From SAR324 cluster bacterium (GTDB taxonomy: Bacteria > SAR324 > NAC60-12): DNA of 37,710 bases. Location: positions 1 through 37,710 of the forward strand of contig JAESQU010000158.1 of assembly GCA_016764995.1 (NCBI GenBank), given 5' to 3'. The notes beneath the pieces were generated by a model that made no database searches, was not told where the DNA came from, and saw only the letters and a list, made by a program, of their open reading frames with translations. Shown piece after piece: positions 34,610-37,710 of this stretch. Each line of letters starts with the position of its first letter. Positions within the stretch are counted from its first letter, which is position 1. The translations under genes and the position numbers were made by a program.

Positions 34610-36243
34610 TTAAGTGTCAATTTTGTGATTTCGATATTTGGATTTTAATTTGGTTGTCATTTTCACTGCTAGTTCTTCTCTAAAAACTACAAGCAACAGA
34701 AAATATAAAAAAGCGGAACCTACCAGTAGAGTCAGAAAGACTATCCAGTTATCAAAAAGAAAAGGGCCTTTTTCCCATGATCCGTATCCAGCAGAAAACC
34801 AGGCAAAACCAGCCATGCCAACTGAAGCTAACATATATAAAATAGCTGAGCGCAAGGGCCACCATTTTTTTCGTAATTCCGTTTCTTTCCGCAAAAAGAA
34901 GGTCAACAGTATCCACTGAAACCAAGTTCCTGCGGCCAGTCCCAAAGCAAGACCGAAAATTTCAAGACTTTGGCTCAACCACCAACCTAAAATTCCTGTC
35001 AGCAAAATACTGAAAATAGAAACTTTGACTGGAGTGCGGGTGTCTTTAAGCGAGAAAAATAACGCTGTCTGCAGGCGAATCATCGCCACTGCCGGAATGC
35101 TCAAAGCAAATGCCTGCAGCGTGAGCGCGGTATTTTGAACGTCGCTCCAAGAATATGCGCCATGGAAATAAAGCATTGCGACTATCGGTTCCGCGGCAAT
35201 GGCCAAACCGACACTGGCCGGCACGACAACCAATAAAGTAGTGGACATGGTAAAGCGCAGATTGTCACGAATTTTATTCCAGTTTTCGCTGGCAGTATGT
35301 CGGCTTAATTCCGGAAAGCTCGCAGTGGTTAAAGCAAACGCAAACAGCCCTAATGTCAATTCCGAAAGACGGCTGGCGTTGTAATAATGTGTGACTTGAC
35401 CAGTCGGCATGAAACTGGCGATGTTGCGCAGGACAATGATATTGATTTGATAGACTGCCACACCCAGCAATGACGGTCCAAGCAGTTTCAACAGCCGTTG
35501 AATATTTTCATCATTGAGGAAGAATTGCGGTTTTAAAGCTTGACCGACTTTCCTCAGCGATGGTATTTGAATTATTATTTGCGCGATTCCGCCCAAAATA
35601 ACACCAATTCCGATGCCGATAATAGGCTCATCCAACAGCGGCGAAATTCCAAAAGCGGCAGCGATAATTCCGAAATTTAATAAAATCGGCGCTGCGGCCG
35701 GAGCCGCAAAACGGCCTTCCGCATTCAGAACACCCATCGCCCAGGCGACCAGCGAAACAAAAATCAAGTACGGAAACATGACTCTGGTCAACAGCACTGT
35801 TAACTCAAACTTTTCCGGATTTGAGGCAAAACCTGCCGCAAAAAGAAAAACCAATTGAGAACTGAAAATAATTCCTAAGCCTGTCAGTATGGTGGTTGCG
35901 GCCAGGACGAGACCTAAAGTTTTTGCCGCAAAATCCCTTGCTGCTTGCGGATTTTTACGGTCACGGATTTCTGTGTAGAGAGGCAGGAAAGCCAGAGTCA
36001 TTGAACCCTCGGCAGTCAGGCGGCGCAGAACATTTGGAATGGTGAATGCCTGCACGAAGGCATCCGTAATCCAACCTGCACCAAAAACATGGCAATCACC
36101 AAATCACGTACTGCGCCGAGAATACGCGAAAACAGCGTAAAGATTGTGACCGTCCGCGCGTGTTTAAGGATGCGTCCGGACTCCTCAGGATTTTTTTTCA
36201 AAGGAATGGATGTCAAGTAGTTCAATGTTGACAGAATGGACAA
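34610..36243 (-). pseudogene. murJ: Lipid II flippase MurJ, interrupted by one frameshift
   Basis: MurJ flips lipid II across the inner membrane for peptidoglycan synthesis and is normally essential. The N-terminal part (36243 to about 36088) reads ARTVTIFTLFSRILGAVRDL and then VIAMF before leaving frame. The rest, in another frame, reads GAGWITDAFVQAFTIPNVLR and goes on through about 13 further spans to 34610. Adding one base to the run of five A (plus strand 36083-36087) restores MFFGAGWITDAF, the family sequence, and an intact protein of about 544 residues. All else looks well kept, so a sequencing or assembly error, or a very recent mutation, is likelier than an old pseudogene. The start is a TTG, 27 bases after eno. 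Confidence 0.9.
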
Positions 36244-36270
36244 CGACTTTCAGCCCCGGAAGACTTCGAG

Positions 36271-37604
<1,334 letters not shown>

Positions 37605-37615
37605 CTAAAGGCGCT

Positions 37616-37710
37616 TCAATCTAAAACATGGATTTCCCCTTTTACAATACTTTGTGAATGAAATTCTGTAATGGCCTCGGTTTTAAAATAATCAGTGGAT
37701 AGCGGAATCC
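37616..37710 (-). CDS. Possible 3' end of an unidentified gene
   Basis: One minus-strand frame is open from the window edge to a TGA at 37616, reading STDYFKTEAITEFHSQSIVK and ending GEIHVLD. The residue mix is protein-like, but 31 codons are too few to identify it, and a second frame is also open for part of this stretch. Confidence 0.3.
   Translation of the reverse strand, partial: IPLSTDYFKTEAITEFHSQSIVKGEIHVLD

Noticed and set aside
36083-36087. Programmed frameshift in murJ
   Set aside because: The site has only a short T-run on the coding strand, with no typical slippery heptamer plus downstream structure that I can see; an error or mutation is simpler.

Overview
This is a 37.7 kb bacterial chromosome segment, AT-leaning (about 40% GC by eye), with dense, mostly co-directional housekeeping genes. 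The gene content (SMC, RimO, YggT, A-type Fe-S carrier, monothiol glutaredoxin, kynureninase, MurJ) fits a Gram-negative-type, probably aerobic or facultative lineage. I cannot place it firmly; an uncultured proteobacterial or SAR324-like relative is only a guess.

Region 1 (1-15.3 kb, all +) is a fused str/S10/spc/alpha ribosomal superoperon: the 3' part of fusA, then tuf, rpsJ, rplD, rplW, rplB, rpsS, rplV, rpsC, rplP, rpmC, rpsQ, rplN, rplX, rplE, rpsN, rpsH, rplF, rplR, rpsE, rpmD, rplO, secY, rpmJ, rpsM, rpsK, rpoA, rplQ. Two universal members are absent from their usual places. rplC is missing between rpsJ and rplD. rpsD is missing between rpsK and rpoA, where a hairpin with a T-run stands instead. 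RpoA has an acidic N-terminal extension and L17 a long acidic, repeat-bearing C-terminal extension. A clear intrinsic terminator closes the cluster.

Region 2 (15.3-25.4 kb, all +) holds rimO (S12 methylthiolation), yebC-ruvC-ruvA (regulator and Holliday-junction genes, no ruvB), ssb, a YgjP-type metallopeptidase gene, smc and hisD. A MITE-like palindromic repeat lies between smc and hisD, and a second copy lies at 33.0-33.2 kb.

Region 3 (25.4-27.5 kb, -) is a compact operon: glutaredoxin-rhodanese fusion, A-type iron-sulfur carrier, YggT membrane protein, and a 53-residue single-span membrane protein that follows after one base. It has a good sigma70-type promoter, and the predicted RNA starts with a bulged hairpin followed by six U residues, which looks like an attenuator or a small RNA.

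Region 4 (27.6-32.2 kb, +) holds an unrecognised 539-residue single-span membrane protein, a DapF-family protein whose two catalytic cysteines are both serine, a LysE-type exporter overlapping it by 4 bases, and kynureninase behind a promoter framed by two inverted repeats.

Region 5 (32.2-37.7 kb) holds a PIN/Phd toxin-antitoxin pair in toxin-first order with a nearly leaderless promoter, an M20 (ArgE/DapE-type) deacylase gene, murJ interrupted by a one-base frameshift in a homopolymer, and eno with a possible mini-ORF and a gene fragment upstream at the window edge. I saw no tRNA, rRNA, CRISPR array, prophage or transposase gene.
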